IMG/VR virus record: IMGVR_UViG_3300018036_000044 | Coordinates: 1 to 29,762 of that record | Reading direction: 5' to 3' (one strand) | DNA: 29,762 nt | DNA from: a virus | In this document: in pieces, positions 1 through 8,084 of the stretch | How positions within the stretch are numbered: position 1 is the stretch's first letter | Layout: each line of letters begins with the position of its first letter | The notes under the pieces: generated by a model | What the model was told of the DNA's origin: nothing | What the model saw: only the letters and a program-made list of their open reading frames with translations | Database searches by the model: none | Translations under genes and position numbers: made by a program

Positions 1-282
1 CGATGTCGACGTAGGTTGGGAAAGGTCAGAGCCCATTGTACTTTGTGTATAAACAATTACCTACTTCCAAGTCTCGGCTGTGACGAACTCACATGAAGTT
101 TTGAGATTAGATGGAACCGTAACAGGTTCCGTCTGACTGAAACAATCTACATGAAGCAATTACATTATTGCTATCGCAATAATGCTTTAATTCATATCTA
201 TTACTTCTATCAACAAACGAAGTGTTATAGTTTGAGCGTTAGCGAAAACAAAATGAGCGTTAGCTCATTTCAATCATATAGA
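1..282. other. Gene-poor start of window with four hairpins
   Basis: I see no convincing gene here. A short open frame enters from the left edge on the plus strand and stops at 50-52 (17 codons including the stop, ending EPIVLCV); it may be the tail of an upstream gene but is too short to judge. The rest has four perfect or near-perfect inverted repeats: 79-83/89-93, 111-118/125-132, 163-171/176-184 and 251-258/263-270. The left half is richer in G and C than the genes around it. An 11-bp direct repeat, TGAGCGTTAGC, occurs at 233-243 and 254-264. No tRNA fold could be made from these arms. An uncharacterised structured RNA is possible. Confidence 0.4.
241..270 (-). terminator. Rho-independent terminator (minus strand)
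   Basis: Read on the minus strand, AAATGAGC (270-263) pairs with GCTCATTT (258-251) around the loop TAAC, and the stem runs straight into a T-rich tail, TTGTTTTCGC. It sits 12 bases beyond the stop of the minus-strand gene ending at 283, where a terminator for that gene would be expected. The T-tract is interrupted by one G and a final CGC, so efficiency may be moderate. Confidence 0.65.
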
Positions 283-468
283 TTAATGTAAATCAGGATC
301 TCTTCCAAAACCTGGCTTTACTAAACTAATCTTGACTTCCTGATATGACAAAACTACTTCGGGTATTACAGATAGCATATGACAAATATATTCATTTGCT
401 TCATCTAATGAGTTGACAGTTTCGTATATGTGATCATTTTGATCAACAATATTATATCTTGTAATCAT
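283..468 (-). CDS. Small hypothetical protein (61 aa)
   Basis: I do not recognise this protein. It is 61 residues long, acidic in the middle and without membrane segments or cysteine clusters; the one cysteine is in EYICHML. The ATG at 468 has no clear Shine-Dalgarno sequence. It lies downstream of the oxygenase-like gene on the same strand, 43 bases after that gene's stop, and ends just before a terminator-like hairpin, so the two are probably co-transcribed as a two-gene unit. The length, consistent position and terminator support a real gene, but no function can be assigned. Confidence 0.55.
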   Translation of the reverse strand: MITRYNIVDQNDHIYETVNSLDEANEYICHMLSVIPEVVLSYQEVKISLVKPGFGRDPDLH

Positions 469-511
469 AGTTGATTATTTAATATCATATAAAGTTTGAA
501 AAAATACAAAC

Positions 512-1129
512 TTAATGATTAATGAAATCTCCAGTTTTTATTCTTTGTACACATTGATCATAATCGTCATAGATACTAAACTGTAATTGTACTCTTATAT
601 CATCTGTGTCATTTCTAACACCATGGGGAACTTCTGTGTTTGTAATTGTAGGATGCTTTAAAGAATAAAAATGTGATCCTAAATAAAGATTTTCATTATG
701 ATCAGCATCATTGCCGTGGATATCTAGACCTTCTAAAATTTTATTTTCGTAAAAATCAATAGGAGCATCTTTACCTGCTGGGTGAATAGGAAACATAATA
801 CAAGCCTTACGAGAAAAGTCGATATGCGGCCTAAAAACAAATCCTGGTTTGTATACAACTATTGCAATATTTCCGCTTCCAATTTTTTTAGTAATTGGGT
901 TAAACATTTTTACTAATTTTTTAATAACAGGATAGGTTAGATAGTTATCTGACTTAATTGAACTAAACAGTCCGTGCGTGGCACGATCACGTATTGTACT
1001 ATAATCAACTTCTTGATCCTTAATTTCGCTATAGAGTTGTTGTAATTCTTGTAAAGGATATTCGATATCTGTAATAGTATATGCGTATTTTTCTACGTTA
1101 GATGTTAGTTCTCTTCTATCAGTGAACAT
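512..1129 (-). CDS. 2-oxoglutarate/Fe(II)-dependent oxygenase-like protein
   Basis: The predicted protein (205 aa) has the signature of the double-stranded beta-helix oxygenases that bind iron through HxD...H: FRPHIDFSR gives H102 and D104, VPHGVRND gives the distal H169, and R179 in IRVQLQFSIYDD could bind 2-oxoglutarate. The nearest recognisable type is the aspartyl/asparaginyl beta-hydroxylase or prolyl-hydroxylase-like group, common in marine T4-like phages; the substrate is unknown. I chose the ATG at 1129 because GGAGAG lies just upstream of it; longer forms starting as far as 1321 would run through the divergent promoter region and into the gene at 1224. A 7-bp inverted repeat (492-498/507-513) overlaps the stop codon. 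The gene is transcribed away from the basic protein gene at 1224. Confidence 0.7.
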   Translation of the reverse strand: MFTDRRELTSNVEKYAYTITDIEYPLQELQQLYSEIKDQEVDYSTIRDRATHGLFSSIKSDNYLTYPVIKKLVKMFNPITKKIGSGNIAIVVYKPGFVFRPHIDFSRKACIMFPIHPAGKDAPIDFYENKILEGLDIHGNDADHNENLYLGSHFYSLKHPTITNTEVPHGVRNDTDDIRVQLQFSIYDDYDQCVQRIKTGDFINH

Positions 1130-1155
1130 CTTCTCTCCAATCATCATTATATAGG

Positions 1156-1163
1156 TATTTATT
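1156..1163 (-). promoter_or_regulatory. Late-promoter-like octamer AATAAATA
   Basis: Read on the minus strand this is AATAAATA, fitting the NATAAATA form of T4-like late promoters in marine phages. It is 27 bases upstream of the oxygenase-like ATG at 1129. With the plus-strand octamer at 1195 it would make a divergent late promoter pair. Confidence 0.5.
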
Positions 1164-1194
1164 AAGAGGTAAATAAGTAAAATTGTTTTAAGAG

Positions 1195-1202
1195 TATAAA
1201 TA
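1195..1202 (+). promoter_or_regulatory. T4-type late promoter TATAAATA
   Basis: An exact match to the T4 late consensus TATAAATA, recognised in T4 by the phage sigma factor gp55 with gp33. It lies 21 bases before the ATG of the basic protein gene, leaving room for the AGGAG ribosome site at about 1211. Confidence 0.75.
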
Positions 1203-1223
1203 TTACTGACAGGAGTATACAAT

Positions 1224-1991
1224 ATGAAAGTATTTGACATTTTAACAGAATCTAAGCAAGTTGATGAAGGTCCTATTAGATTTTTAAAGAGAACATTAGG
1301 AAAAAACACAGCTATGGGCAAAGCGGCTCAGCTTGATGTAGAAATTGAACAAGAAGCTAAAAATATCTTTAAAGATTTTTACGCTGTTGCTAAAAATTCT
1401 CCTAATGGTACAATGACAGCTAAAGGTTTAGCTGATTATCTAGTTGCTAAAGGATTTGTAAGCAAGCCTAGTGCAGTAATGTCTTATATTAATGCTGATC
1501 CTAGTATGGGTCGCAAAGTTGCTAAAGGTGCTAAAGCAGTTAATAAAGCAGTTAAAACCGGAGCAGACAAAGTAGGACAAGCGGCTAGAAGCATTAAGAA
1601 AAAACTTTCTCCTGAACCAACAAAACTTACTCCAGATCCTCGTCAGGCTGAATTAGATCTACAAAGTATGTACAATGAAATGACCGAATCTCAACTAATG
1701 GAAGTTGATGCACAAATTAATAAAGCAACTGCAATGAAAGCTATCAAAAAATTCGTGCAACAAGGTATGGCCGCTGGTGTTAAGTCTGGCAGAACACCAA
1801 CTCAAAAGAGTAGATTTGGTGATGCACCTACAACTTCTCCTGATCCAAAAGATAAAAAAACTAAAACTAAATCTTCAGGCGGTAATAAACTAGCAGATAT
1901 GGGTGTTACCGTAGAAATTCAACAAGCTGTTGATGTTTTACGTAAAGCAGGATATGAAGTTATTGCACCAAAAGAAAAAGTAAACAGATAA
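1224..1991 (+). CDS. Basic protein, candidate capsid-targeted internal head protein
   Basis: A 255-residue lysine-rich protein of no family I can name. The N-terminus MKVFDILTES resembles the capsid-targeting peptide of T4 internal proteins (IPI begins MKTYQEFIAEA): an amphipathic decapeptide ending in the gp21 cleavage form (L/I)xE, here L7-T8-E9 before S10. The body is alanine/lysine-rich and helical (residues 95-130), followed by a low-complexity basic linker (about 190-225) and a short C-terminal helix. A small basic protein carrying such a tag would suit a DNA-associated protein packaged in the head and perhaps injected. It has its own exact T4 late promoter and an AGGAG ribosome site. 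The tag reading is inference; the gene itself is secure. Confidence 0.75.
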   Translation: MKVFDILTESKQVDEGPIRFLKRTLGKNTAMGKAAQLDVEIEQEAKNIFKDFYAVAKNSPNGTMTAKGLADYLVAKGFVSKPSAVMSYINADPSMGRKVAKGAKAVNKAVKTGADKVGQAARSIKKKLSPEPTKLTPDPRQAELDLQSMYNEMTESQLMEVDAQINKATAMKAIKKFVQQGMAAGVKSGRTPTQKSRFGDAPTTSPDPKDKKTKTKSSGGNKLADMGVTVEIQQAVDVLRKAGYEVIAPKEKVNR

Positions 1992-1997
1992 ACGCTT

Positions 1998-2213
1998 TTA
2001 CCAAAAATCTTTTCCAGTTTTTTTAGATTGTTCTAAGTTGTCTTTGATAACGTTGTTAATAATCTGACGATCTTCAACAGTTAATTCGTATGCTTCGATA
2101 AGAGAAACTGCTCCTCGCATCCACCAGCAAGTTTTTACTAGCTCAGTTTTAATTTCCGTTACCTGTTTTTCTAGGATTTTAACCTCGGTTTGGATTTTAT
2201 CGAGGTCCCACGT
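1998..2213 (-). CDS. 71-aa conserved-looking protein with probable ACG start
   Basis: Directly behind gp26 on the minus strand there is an open frame of 71 codons ending at TAA (2000-1998). The translation looks like a real protein: a short heptad-like stretch (WDLDKIQTEVKILEKQ), then TCWWMRGAVSLIEAYEL, then a charged helix ending KKTGKDFW. From memory, marine T4-like phages carry a small protein of this general shape near gp26, but I cannot name it. There is no ATG, GTG or TTG start in frame near the front; AAGGA overlapping the gp26 stop (2223-2219) is five bases from an ACG (2213-2211), which is the best start. An internal ATG would give only about 42 residues. Translation is probably coupled to gp26. 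Confidence 0.6.
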   Translation of the reverse strand, partial: TWDLDKIQTEVKILEKQVTEIKTELVKTCWWMRGAVSLIEAYELTVEDRQIINNVIKDNLEQSKKTGKDFW

Positions 2214-2221
2214 TAAAATCC

Positions 2222-3106
2222 TTAGCCGAAAAAATTGCTTTGGTCAAACGTAACCGGAATTGAATATACTTTAGGTGCACCGGCAGCAATTTCTTCTTCG
2301 GTCGCTTCAACATCAACAGGTGCTTGTGTAAACTTTGCTCTTTGATCTTTAATATGTTCTTGAATTTGATTAAAAGTTTTTGCTTCACAGTTTGATAAGA
2401 ATTCAGTTAAATGTATTCTGTTAGTTACTGCAACGTCATCCCCGTCGGGCTGTATTGCTGTAACACTTTCAATCATAACATTAAGATTAATATCTGTTAG
2501 TTTTCTAAAACTATCTTGAAATTGTTTAAGTTTTTGCCCGTCATCAAGTGAATTATCATTAACAATATTAAAAATTCTTTGTTGTTCAAATGCTTTAATA
2601 CTTTGTTCAGTAGATGTTTTATATGATACTGGTTTAATTTCTACAGCAAACCCTTCAATTTGAAATGTATCTTCAAAAGTAGTATTTGTATATTTGTCAT
2701 AAAGATTTTGCAGATTAAATTGAAAATCTTTAGTAATTTCAGTATTAGGAATCTGCGTAGTCATATCAATAGTTTCGCCAAAGCTAGCCATTCTGATTGC
2801 AATTAATATTGTATCTAAATCAATTGACGGTGTTTGCCATGCATCTTTAATAGCAGGAACACAACTCTGAATAACATCAACAGTTGCTTGACCGTTTAAC
2901 AACGCATCAGGCGTTTTAAATGCAATTTCATCTCTTGCGGTCATTGCGTATACAGCAAACTCTCCTGATTCAGGAATTTCAATAGAGCCAACTGGCCAAT
3001 ATTTTCCTTTACTTGGAAGTCTGATGTAAATTTTTGGTTGTCTTAAGTGTTTTGCTAGTGGATTTCCACCAACGATCCCCGGTTTAGGGATATTATTATC
3101 TACCAT
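2222..3106 (-). CDS. 26: Baseplate hub subunit, gp26-like
   Basis: A 294-residue protein matching the marine T4-like gp26 pattern: PLAKHLRQPKIYIRLPSKGKYWP near the N-terminus, then TARDEIAFKTPDALLNGQ and VIQSCVPAIKDAW, then an alpha-helical second half. In T4, gp26 takes part in assembling the central hub of the baseplate; the gene there is 208 codons, and the marine versions are longer. The cysteine pair seen in some relatives' zinc-like insert is not obvious here. The start at 3106 has AGGAG on the minus strand nine bases upstream, and a CATAAATA late-promoter octamer lies further up. A small gene follows with its ribosome site overlapping this stop. Opposite orientation to the tape-measure/head operon. 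Confidence 0.75.
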   Translation of the reverse strand: MVDNNIPKPGIVGGNPLAKHLRQPKIYIRLPSKGKYWPVGSIEIPESGEFAVYAMTARDEIAFKTPDALLNGQATVDVIQSCVPAIKDAWQTPSIDLDTILIAIRMASFGETIDMTTQIPNTEITKDFQFNLQNLYDKYTNTTFEDTFQIEGFAVEIKPVSYKTSTEQSIKAFEQQRIFNIVNDNSLDDGQKLKQFQDSFRKLTDINLNVMIESVTAIQPDGDDVAVTNRIHLTEFLSNCEAKTFNQIQEHIKDQRAKFTQAPVDVEATEEEIAAGAPKVYSIPVTFDQSNFFG

Positions 3107-3147
3107 GTTTATTACTCCTGCTAAATAATGTTATAGCCATGTTAAAC

Positions 3148-3155
3148 TATTTATG
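3148..3155 (-). promoter_or_regulatory. Late promoter CATAAATA (minus strand)
   Basis: On the minus strand this reads CATAAATA, 41 bases before the gp26 ATG. It lies within a 6-bp inverted repeat (3135-3140/3153-3158). No equally good plus-strand octamer serves the gene at 3183; GCTAAATA at 3120-3127 is one base off. Confidence 0.6.
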
Positions 3156-3182
3156 GCTTCTTATTATGTGAGTACTTAATAT

Positions 3183-5486
3183 ATGGCAGTAAAAATTGAT
3201 ATCCCCGGAGTAGGCGAAGTTACAGCAGAAAATGCGGCTTCAGAAGCTACTTTACGTGAAATACTTAAAACATTAGGTGGGAAATCTTACGGCATGGACG
3301 GTGGTGGCGGCATGTCTGGTACTGGCACTAATGCAGAAGAAGCTGCCAAACAAGTTAAAAAACACGGTGACGCTAGTGAAGAAGCTGGTGTTCAAGTAGA
3401 AGGCTTTGGAGCAAAATTAGACGGATTTGTAGGAGGTATATGGAATACTTTTACAGCCGCAATTGGCGCCGTTGTTGGTTCTACTGTAGGATTAGGCTTT
3501 GAATTATTAAAAGGCGGAAATCAACTTAGTGATTTTGCTCAACATTTACCTATTCCAGGATTAACAGCATTTTCTGGATTAATCGACGGACAAATAAATT
3601 TATTTAGAGAGTTATCTCAGTCAGGTGCAAGTTTTGGCAACAATATGTTTGAAATTACACGCATCGCAGGTAATGCGGCAATACCACAAGAAGAATTTGC
3701 TGAATTATTGCGAACACAATCATCAAGTTTAAGACTTTTTGGAAATAGTGTTAATGATGGTGCTCGAAATTTTGCTTCTATGTCAAAAGAAATGCGTCAA
3801 GGCGGAATTGGTCCTCGCTTAATGGCAATGGGATTTACCTCGCAAGAATTAAATGAAAACTTTATTGCATACAATGAAATGATGACAGTTTCTGGGCGTC
3901 GCCAGTTTATGACTAATGCCCAGCTTATTGAAGGATCACAGAACTATTCATTAGAACTAGATAAAATATCCAAACTTACTGGTAAATCTAGAGAGCAACT
4001 TCAAGAAGAAATGCGTCAAAAGAATATGGACATTAGACGCCAAATGGCAATTGCAAAATATGGAGAAGAATATGCTCTTAGATTACAACAAGCGGCTGAA
4101 GTAGGCGGCCCAGCGTTTGAAGCAGCCATTCTTGATATGGCTGACGGTGTTGAAAACGATCCTTTGACACGACAGTTGATGGCAAACAACGAAGCATTTC
4201 GAAATGGCATTAATGACGTTCAGAATATGACTGCTGAAGAGTTTACTAACTTTGCCGCTAGTGTTAGACAATCAGGTATGGACTATGCCAATAGTATGGG
4301 CGAGAACGCAGTCCAAGCTTCTATTGCAAACGGAACTGCGGTTGGAGAACTATTTCAGTTAACAGGTGCACTTGGTAGAGCAACTGGAACAGTTGAAGGA
4401 GGAGTATCAGCTGAACAGCAAGCACGAGACGATGCTACTGCGGCTGTTGCAACTTTTGCTGAAACTATTAACGATGTAAGAGGAAGACTTCAAGTTGATC
4501 TATTAGACAGTAATATCTTCCAAGATCTTAAAAACGGCCTAGCAAGTATAATTCCTTCTATCGGCGAAGCTAACAGTATGTATGATGATATGAAGGGCTT
4601 TTTTATGTCTAATATTTTTCCTGCACTAGACGATATGTGGACTTGGCTTAAAACTGACGGCCTAAATATGTTACAAGAGAGTATGGAATCAGCATGGAAC
4701 TGGTTAAAGACTGACGGCGTTGAACTAATGGACAGTGCATTTACTAAAATGACAGAAGCATGGAATTGGTTAAGTTCAGGCGAAGGTTATACTATGATGC
4801 AAAATGCCATAACTGGATTAACAGAGCTATGGGATTCGTGGAAGCCATCGATTATGGGATTCTTTGAAAACTTAACAAGTGCTGAAGGTAGAGCAGAAAT
4901 ATGGCAAAGTATTGTTGATGGTGCAAAAAGTGCCCTTTCGGCAATATTTACAGGCGTTGTATCTATGTTAGGATGGGATCAAATTGGACCTACTTATGAA
5001 GATTTAAAACAATCAGTTATTGATACTTTAGTTGATTGGAAAAACAAGTTTGTAGAAATGTTTACTTGGGAAAATATACGAAGTACATTTACTATTGAAA
5101 ACATTGGTACAGCATTAGGAAATGCTGTTAGAGGTGTTTATAACTGGATTACAGGGTTGTTTGATTTTGATTTTGGTGGAATGATAAGTTCTGTAATACC
5201 AGACTGGGCAAAACGTTGGTTACCAGACAGCTGGTTTGGTGGGCCTTCTTCTAATCCTAGTGGATCACCCTCACCTAGTCCTAGTAGTGCAATACCAGAA
5301 GCTGACACATCGTCAAGTTCTGCTCCTTCACCAACTAATGATCCAGCAATGCGAACTGCTACCAATGCCACATCTCCATCTAATAATCCTGTAAGTGACT
5401 TAAATACTAATACTGCAAGGATGGTAGCATTATTAGAACAGCAAAATAGACTATTGCAGAGAATGGACGGTAACTTATATGGTTAA
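3183..5486 (+). CDS. Probable tail tape measure protein
   Basis: A 767-residue protein that I read as the tail tape measure (role of T4 gp29): it is long, mostly helical and placed beside gp26 and gp20. Visible features: a glycine-rich segment (about residues 32-50); a hydrophobic stretch GGIWNTFTAAIGAVVGS (about 84-105) of the kind that can insert in membranes; a long helical body; imperfect Trp repeats (MWTWLKTDG, AWNWLKTDG, AWNWLSSGE) at about 485-535; a Pro/Ser linker at 686-740; and a helical C-terminus ARMVALLEQQNRLLQRMDG. It is longer than T4 gp29 (590 aa), which would predict a longer tail if the ruler rule holds. The ribosome site is weak. A baseplate or other large structural protein is the alternative. 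Confidence 0.6.
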   Translation: MAVKIDIPGVGEVTAENAASEATLREILKTLGGKSYGMDGGGGMSGTGTNAEEAAKQVKKHGDASEEAGVQVEGFGAKLDGFVGGIWNTFTAAIGAVVGSTVGLGFELLKGGNQLSDFAQHLPIPGLTAFSGLIDGQINLFRELSQSGASFGNNMFEITRIAGNAAIPQEEFAELLRTQSSSLRLFGNSVNDGARNFASMSKEMRQGGIGPRLMAMGFTSQELNENFIAYNEMMTVSGRRQFMTNAQLIEGSQNYSLELDKISKLTGKSREQLQEEMRQKNMDIRRQMAIAKYGEEYALRLQQAAEVGGPAFEAAILDMADGVENDPLTRQLMANNEAFRNGINDVQNMTAEEFTNFAASVRQSGMDYANSMGENAVQASIANGTAVGELFQLTGALGRATGTVEGGVSAEQQARDDATAAVATFAETINDVRGRLQVDLLDSNIFQDLKNGLASIIPSIGEANSMYDDMKGFFMSNIFPALDDMWTWLKTDGLNMLQESMESAWNWLKTDGVELMDSAFTKMTEAWNWLSSGEGYTMMQNAITGLTELWDSWKPSIMGFFENLTSAEGRAEIWQSIVDGAKSALSAIFTGVVSMLGWDQIGPTYEDLKQSVIDTLVDWKNKFVEMFTWENIRSTFTIENIGTALGNAVRGVYNWITGLFDFDFGGMISSVIPDWAKRWLPDSWFGGPSSNPSGSPSPSPSSAIPEADTSSSSAPSPTNDPAMRTATNATSPSNNPVSDLNTNTARMVALLEQQNRLLQRMDGNLYG

Positions 5487-5498
5487 GGAAACAAATAA

Positions 5499-7214
5499 AT
5501 GAGTTGGAAAAGATATTTTACACCGGTAGAAACTGGTAATGTAAGCCCATTCTCGTCAGCAAGTAGTGGACAGCCTGGACCGGCAAAATCAAATTATAGT
5601 AGTTTCCTTCCTGATGTCTATAGCGGAGCTCCAAATAGAGCAGAACGTTATGGACAATATAATGTTATGGATATGGATAGTGAAGTTAATGCGGCACTAG
5701 ATATTCTTGCTGAATTTTGTACACAGCAAAATCCACAAAATAAAACCAGTTTTAGTTTAGACTTTAAACAAAAAGCTACTAATAGCGAAATTAAAGTACT
5801 CGAAAACTACTTGCAACAATGGACTAGACTTAATAGTTTTAATACGAGAATGTTTCGTATTATTAGAAATGTGTTTAAATTTGGTGATGCATTTTTTATT
5901 AGAGATCCAGAAACTAAAAAATGGCATCACGTTGATCCTGCAAAAGTTTCAAGTATCATTGTTAACGAAAGCACAGGAAAAACTCCTGAGCAATATATTG
6001 TAAAAGACATTAACTTAAATTTTGTTGATAAAGTAGCAACTACACCTTATACAACTAACGGCAACGTAACTGGAGGCGGTGACGGCTATTTAACTGGCGG
6101 TGTTAGAGGAATGGTCGGTAACACATCAACACAGAGTTCAAGTTCAAGATTTGGTCACGATAAACAAAAAGAATTTGCTGTTGATGCTGAACATATGGTA
6201 CATTTAAGTCTAAGTGAAGGCTTAGATAATAACGCTCCATTTGGTAACAGTCTATTAGAAACTATTTTTAAAGTTTATAAACAAAAAGAATTGCTTGAAG
6301 ATGCGATTATTATCTATCGCGTACAAAGAGCTCCAGAAAGAAGAGTATTTTATGTTGATGTGGGTAACATGCCTTCACACCTTGCTATGCAATTTGTGGA
6401 GCGTGTAAAAACGGAAATCCATCAAAGAAGGATCCCATCAAAGACAGGAGGCGGAACTAATGTCATAGACTCAGCTTATAATCCTCTGTCAACCAACGAA
6501 GATTACTTCTTCCCACAAACTGCTGAAGGTAGAGGATCTAAAGTTGATACACTACCAGGCGGTACAAACCTTGGTGAGATTGACGACTTAAAATACTTTA
6601 CTAATAAACTTATTAGAGGTTTACGTATTCCAAGTTCATATTTGCCAAGTGCGGCACAAGATGAAGGACAAGGCCAATTTAACGATGGTAGAGTTGGAAC
6701 AGCATATATTCAAGAATTGCGTTTTAACAAATATTGCGAGCGTTTACAAAATTTAGTTACAGAAGTTTTTAATTTAGAATTTAAACGTTATCTAGTAGAA
6801 AAAGGAATTAACATTGATGTTGCGATGTTTGACCTTGTGTTTCAACCACCACAAAACTTTGCAAGTTATAGACAATCAGAACTTGATAATCAAAGGATTG
6901 GTACGTTTGCACAAATACAAGCTATTCCGTTTATTAGTAATAGATATGCATTAAAGCGTTTCTTAGGAATGAGCGATGCAGAAGTTGCAGAAAACGAACG
7001 TTTATGGAAAGAAGAAAACGACGAATTAGTAGTTAGTCCAACAGATGCAAGTGCAGAAATGCGAGGAGCAGGAATTAGTGGAGCAGGTATTGAAGGTGAT
7101 TTAGGAAGCGCAGTTGATACAGCAGACGATGCAGAAGAACCTACAGTAACAGGTACCGACGAAGGTCCTGAAAGTGCTACTACACCAGCACCAGAACCTA
7201 CGCCAGAGGCATAA
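5499..7214 (+). CDS. 20: Portal vertex protein gp20
   Basis: The dodecameric portal through which DNA is packaged and on which the prohead core is built. At 571 residues it is near the T4 length (524). The marine gp20 pattern is clear: YNVMDMDSEVNAALDILAE early on, FKFGDAFFIRDPE, then KQKELLEDAIIIYRVQRAPERRVFYVDVGNMP, the PSKTGGGTNVIDSAYNP loop and FPQTAEGRGSKVDTLPGG. A glycine-rich loop (about 186-205) and an acidic, proline-rich tail (about 520-571) are less conserved. The start is 12 bases after the tape-measure stop, with AAGGA upstream. The stop codon at 7212-7214 lies inside a late promoter octamer for the next gene. Confidence 0.95.
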   Translation: MSWKRYFTPVETGNVSPFSSASSGQPGPAKSNYSSFLPDVYSGAPNRAERYGQYNVMDMDSEVNAALDILAEFCTQQNPQNKTSFSLDFKQKATNSEIKVLENYLQQWTRLNSFNTRMFRIIRNVFKFGDAFFIRDPETKKWHHVDPAKVSSIIVNESTGKTPEQYIVKDINLNFVDKVATTPYTTNGNVTGGGDGYLTGGVRGMVGNTSTQSSSSRFGHDKQKEFAVDAEHMVHLSLSEGLDNNAPFGNSLLETIFKVYKQKELLEDAIIIYRVQRAPERRVFYVDVGNMPSHLAMQFVERVKTEIHQRRIPSKTGGGTNVIDSAYNPLSTNEDYFFPQTAEGRGSKVDTLPGGTNLGEIDDLKYFTNKLIRGLRIPSSYLPSAAQDEGQGQFNDGRVGTAYIQELRFNKYCERLQNLVTEVFNLEFKRYLVEKGINIDVAMFDLVFQPPQNFASYRQSELDNQRIGTFAQIQAIPFISNRYALKRFLGMSDAEVAENERLWKEENDELVVSPTDASAEMRGAGISGAGIEGDLGSAVDTADDAEEPTVTGTDEGPESATTPAPEPTPEA

Positions 7215-7217
7215 ATA
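7210..7217 (+). promoter_or_regulatory. Late promoter CATAAATA over the gp20 stop
   Basis: CATAAATA overlaps the gp20 stop codon. By T4 spacing (start about six bases past the octamer), RNA would begin at or very near the ATG at 7223, giving an almost leaderless message for the first gene; the real purpose may be to boost gp21-gp23. Confidence 0.6.
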
Positions 7218-7222
7218 CTATT

Positions 7223-7462
7223 ATGATATTACGTGAATTATTTTATTTTGACAAAGAAACTATTGAACCTGTTGAAGATAAAGGTTATGATGCTACGGAT
7301 GACGATAGCATTGTAAAGCGCGACGACACACGTAAAACTCGACTTACGCTAAGACAAATTAACAAAGCCCGTAAAGCATCCGAACTTCATGTAGAAGAAA
7401 CAGAAAAAGAATTAGGTTTCGTACGTCAAATGTACGGAATACAAGCACAACCTGAAATATAG
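7223..7462 (+). CDS. Conserved small protein between gp20 and gp21 (79 aa)
   Basis: A charged 79-residue protein (MILRELFYFDKETIEPVED..., RKTRLTLRQINKARKASE, ELGFVRQMYG). Proteins of this shape sit right after gp20 in many marine T4-like phages as far as I recall, always unnamed. T4 has the small core protein gp67 (80 aa) at this place, but the match is in size and position only, not in visible sequence. The second half is probably one long helix. AGAGG is 13 bases before the ATG, a long spacing. Confidence 0.7.
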   Translation: MILRELFYFDKETIEPVEDKGYDATDDDSIVKRDDTRKTRLTLRQINKARKASELHVEETEKELGFVRQMYGIQAQPEI

Positions 7463-7474
7463 GACTTTTTGTTA

Positions 7475-8074
7475 ATGACGGTAGCATTCGTACTTGGCAA
7501 CGGCGAAAGTCGTAGAGACATTGATATAAATTCATTAAAACAATACGGTAAAGTGTACGCATGTAATGCAGTCTTTAGAAAGCACGAACCTGACTATCTA
7601 GTTGCAGTTGATGTTAAAATGATCTTAGAGATTAATCAACAAAAATGGCAAATGAGTCACGAAGTTTGGACCAATCCTAATAAACAATTTCACGGAATGC
7701 AAGGATTTAATTTCTTTCAACCTAGTAAAGGATGGAGTAGTGGTCCAACAGCATTATGGCTTGCAAGTACACACGGACATGATACAATATACATATTAGG
7801 GTTTGATTTTCACGGAGCACCTGATAAGTATGGACAGCGTACAAAGGTAAATAATTTATACGCAGGAACACAGAATTATAAACGTGAAGGTGATCCTGCT
7901 ACGTATTTTGGCAATTGGGAGAGACAAACATCATCGACATGTGACGCACATCAAGGTACACAATATATTAGAGTTAGAGAAGACAATGACGACTTTGTAC
8001 CTAAACAATTAAAAAAATGTAAGAATTTGTCACACATAAATTTAAGCGAATTTAAAAGATATTACGATTTTTAA
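7475..8074 (+). CDS. Conserved hypothetical protein, possible glycosyltransferase-like fold
   Basis: A 199-residue protein starting MTVAFVLGNGESRRDID; the ATG at 7475 is preferred over the TTG at 7469 because AGGAC lies ten bases upstream. The N-terminal beta-strand plus GNGxSR loop recalls the nucleotide-sugar-binding start of DUF115-like and sialyltransferase-like enzymes, and the middle has SSGPTALWLASTHGHDTIYILGFDF, also seen in that broad group. Proteins like this occur between gp20 and gp21 in marine T4-like phages. If it is a transferase it could modify a virion protein or host glycan, but no catalytic residue is clear. Its place within the head operon is unusual for an enzyme. Confidence 0.6.
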   Translation: MTVAFVLGNGESRRDIDINSLKQYGKVYACNAVFRKHEPDYLVAVDVKMILEINQQKWQMSHEVWTNPNKQFHGMQGFNFFQPSKGWSSGPTALWLASTHGHDTIYILGFDFHGAPDKYGQRTKVNNLYAGTQNYKREGDPATYFGNWERQTSSTCDAHQGTQYIRVREDNDDFVPKQLKKCKNLSHINLSEFKRYYDF

Positions 8075-8084
8075 ACACTTTTTT

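Noticed and set aside
79-93. TGTGA-CGAAC-TCACA hairpin resembling a tRNA T-arm
   Set aside because: The loop is five bases rather than seven and no anticodon or acceptor stem can be built around it.
1130-1321. Longer start for the oxygenase-like gene (up to 269 aa)
   Set aside because: The extension crosses the divergent promoters and the start of the 1224 gene, is hydrophobic noise, and the ATG at 1129 has a good GGAGAG site.
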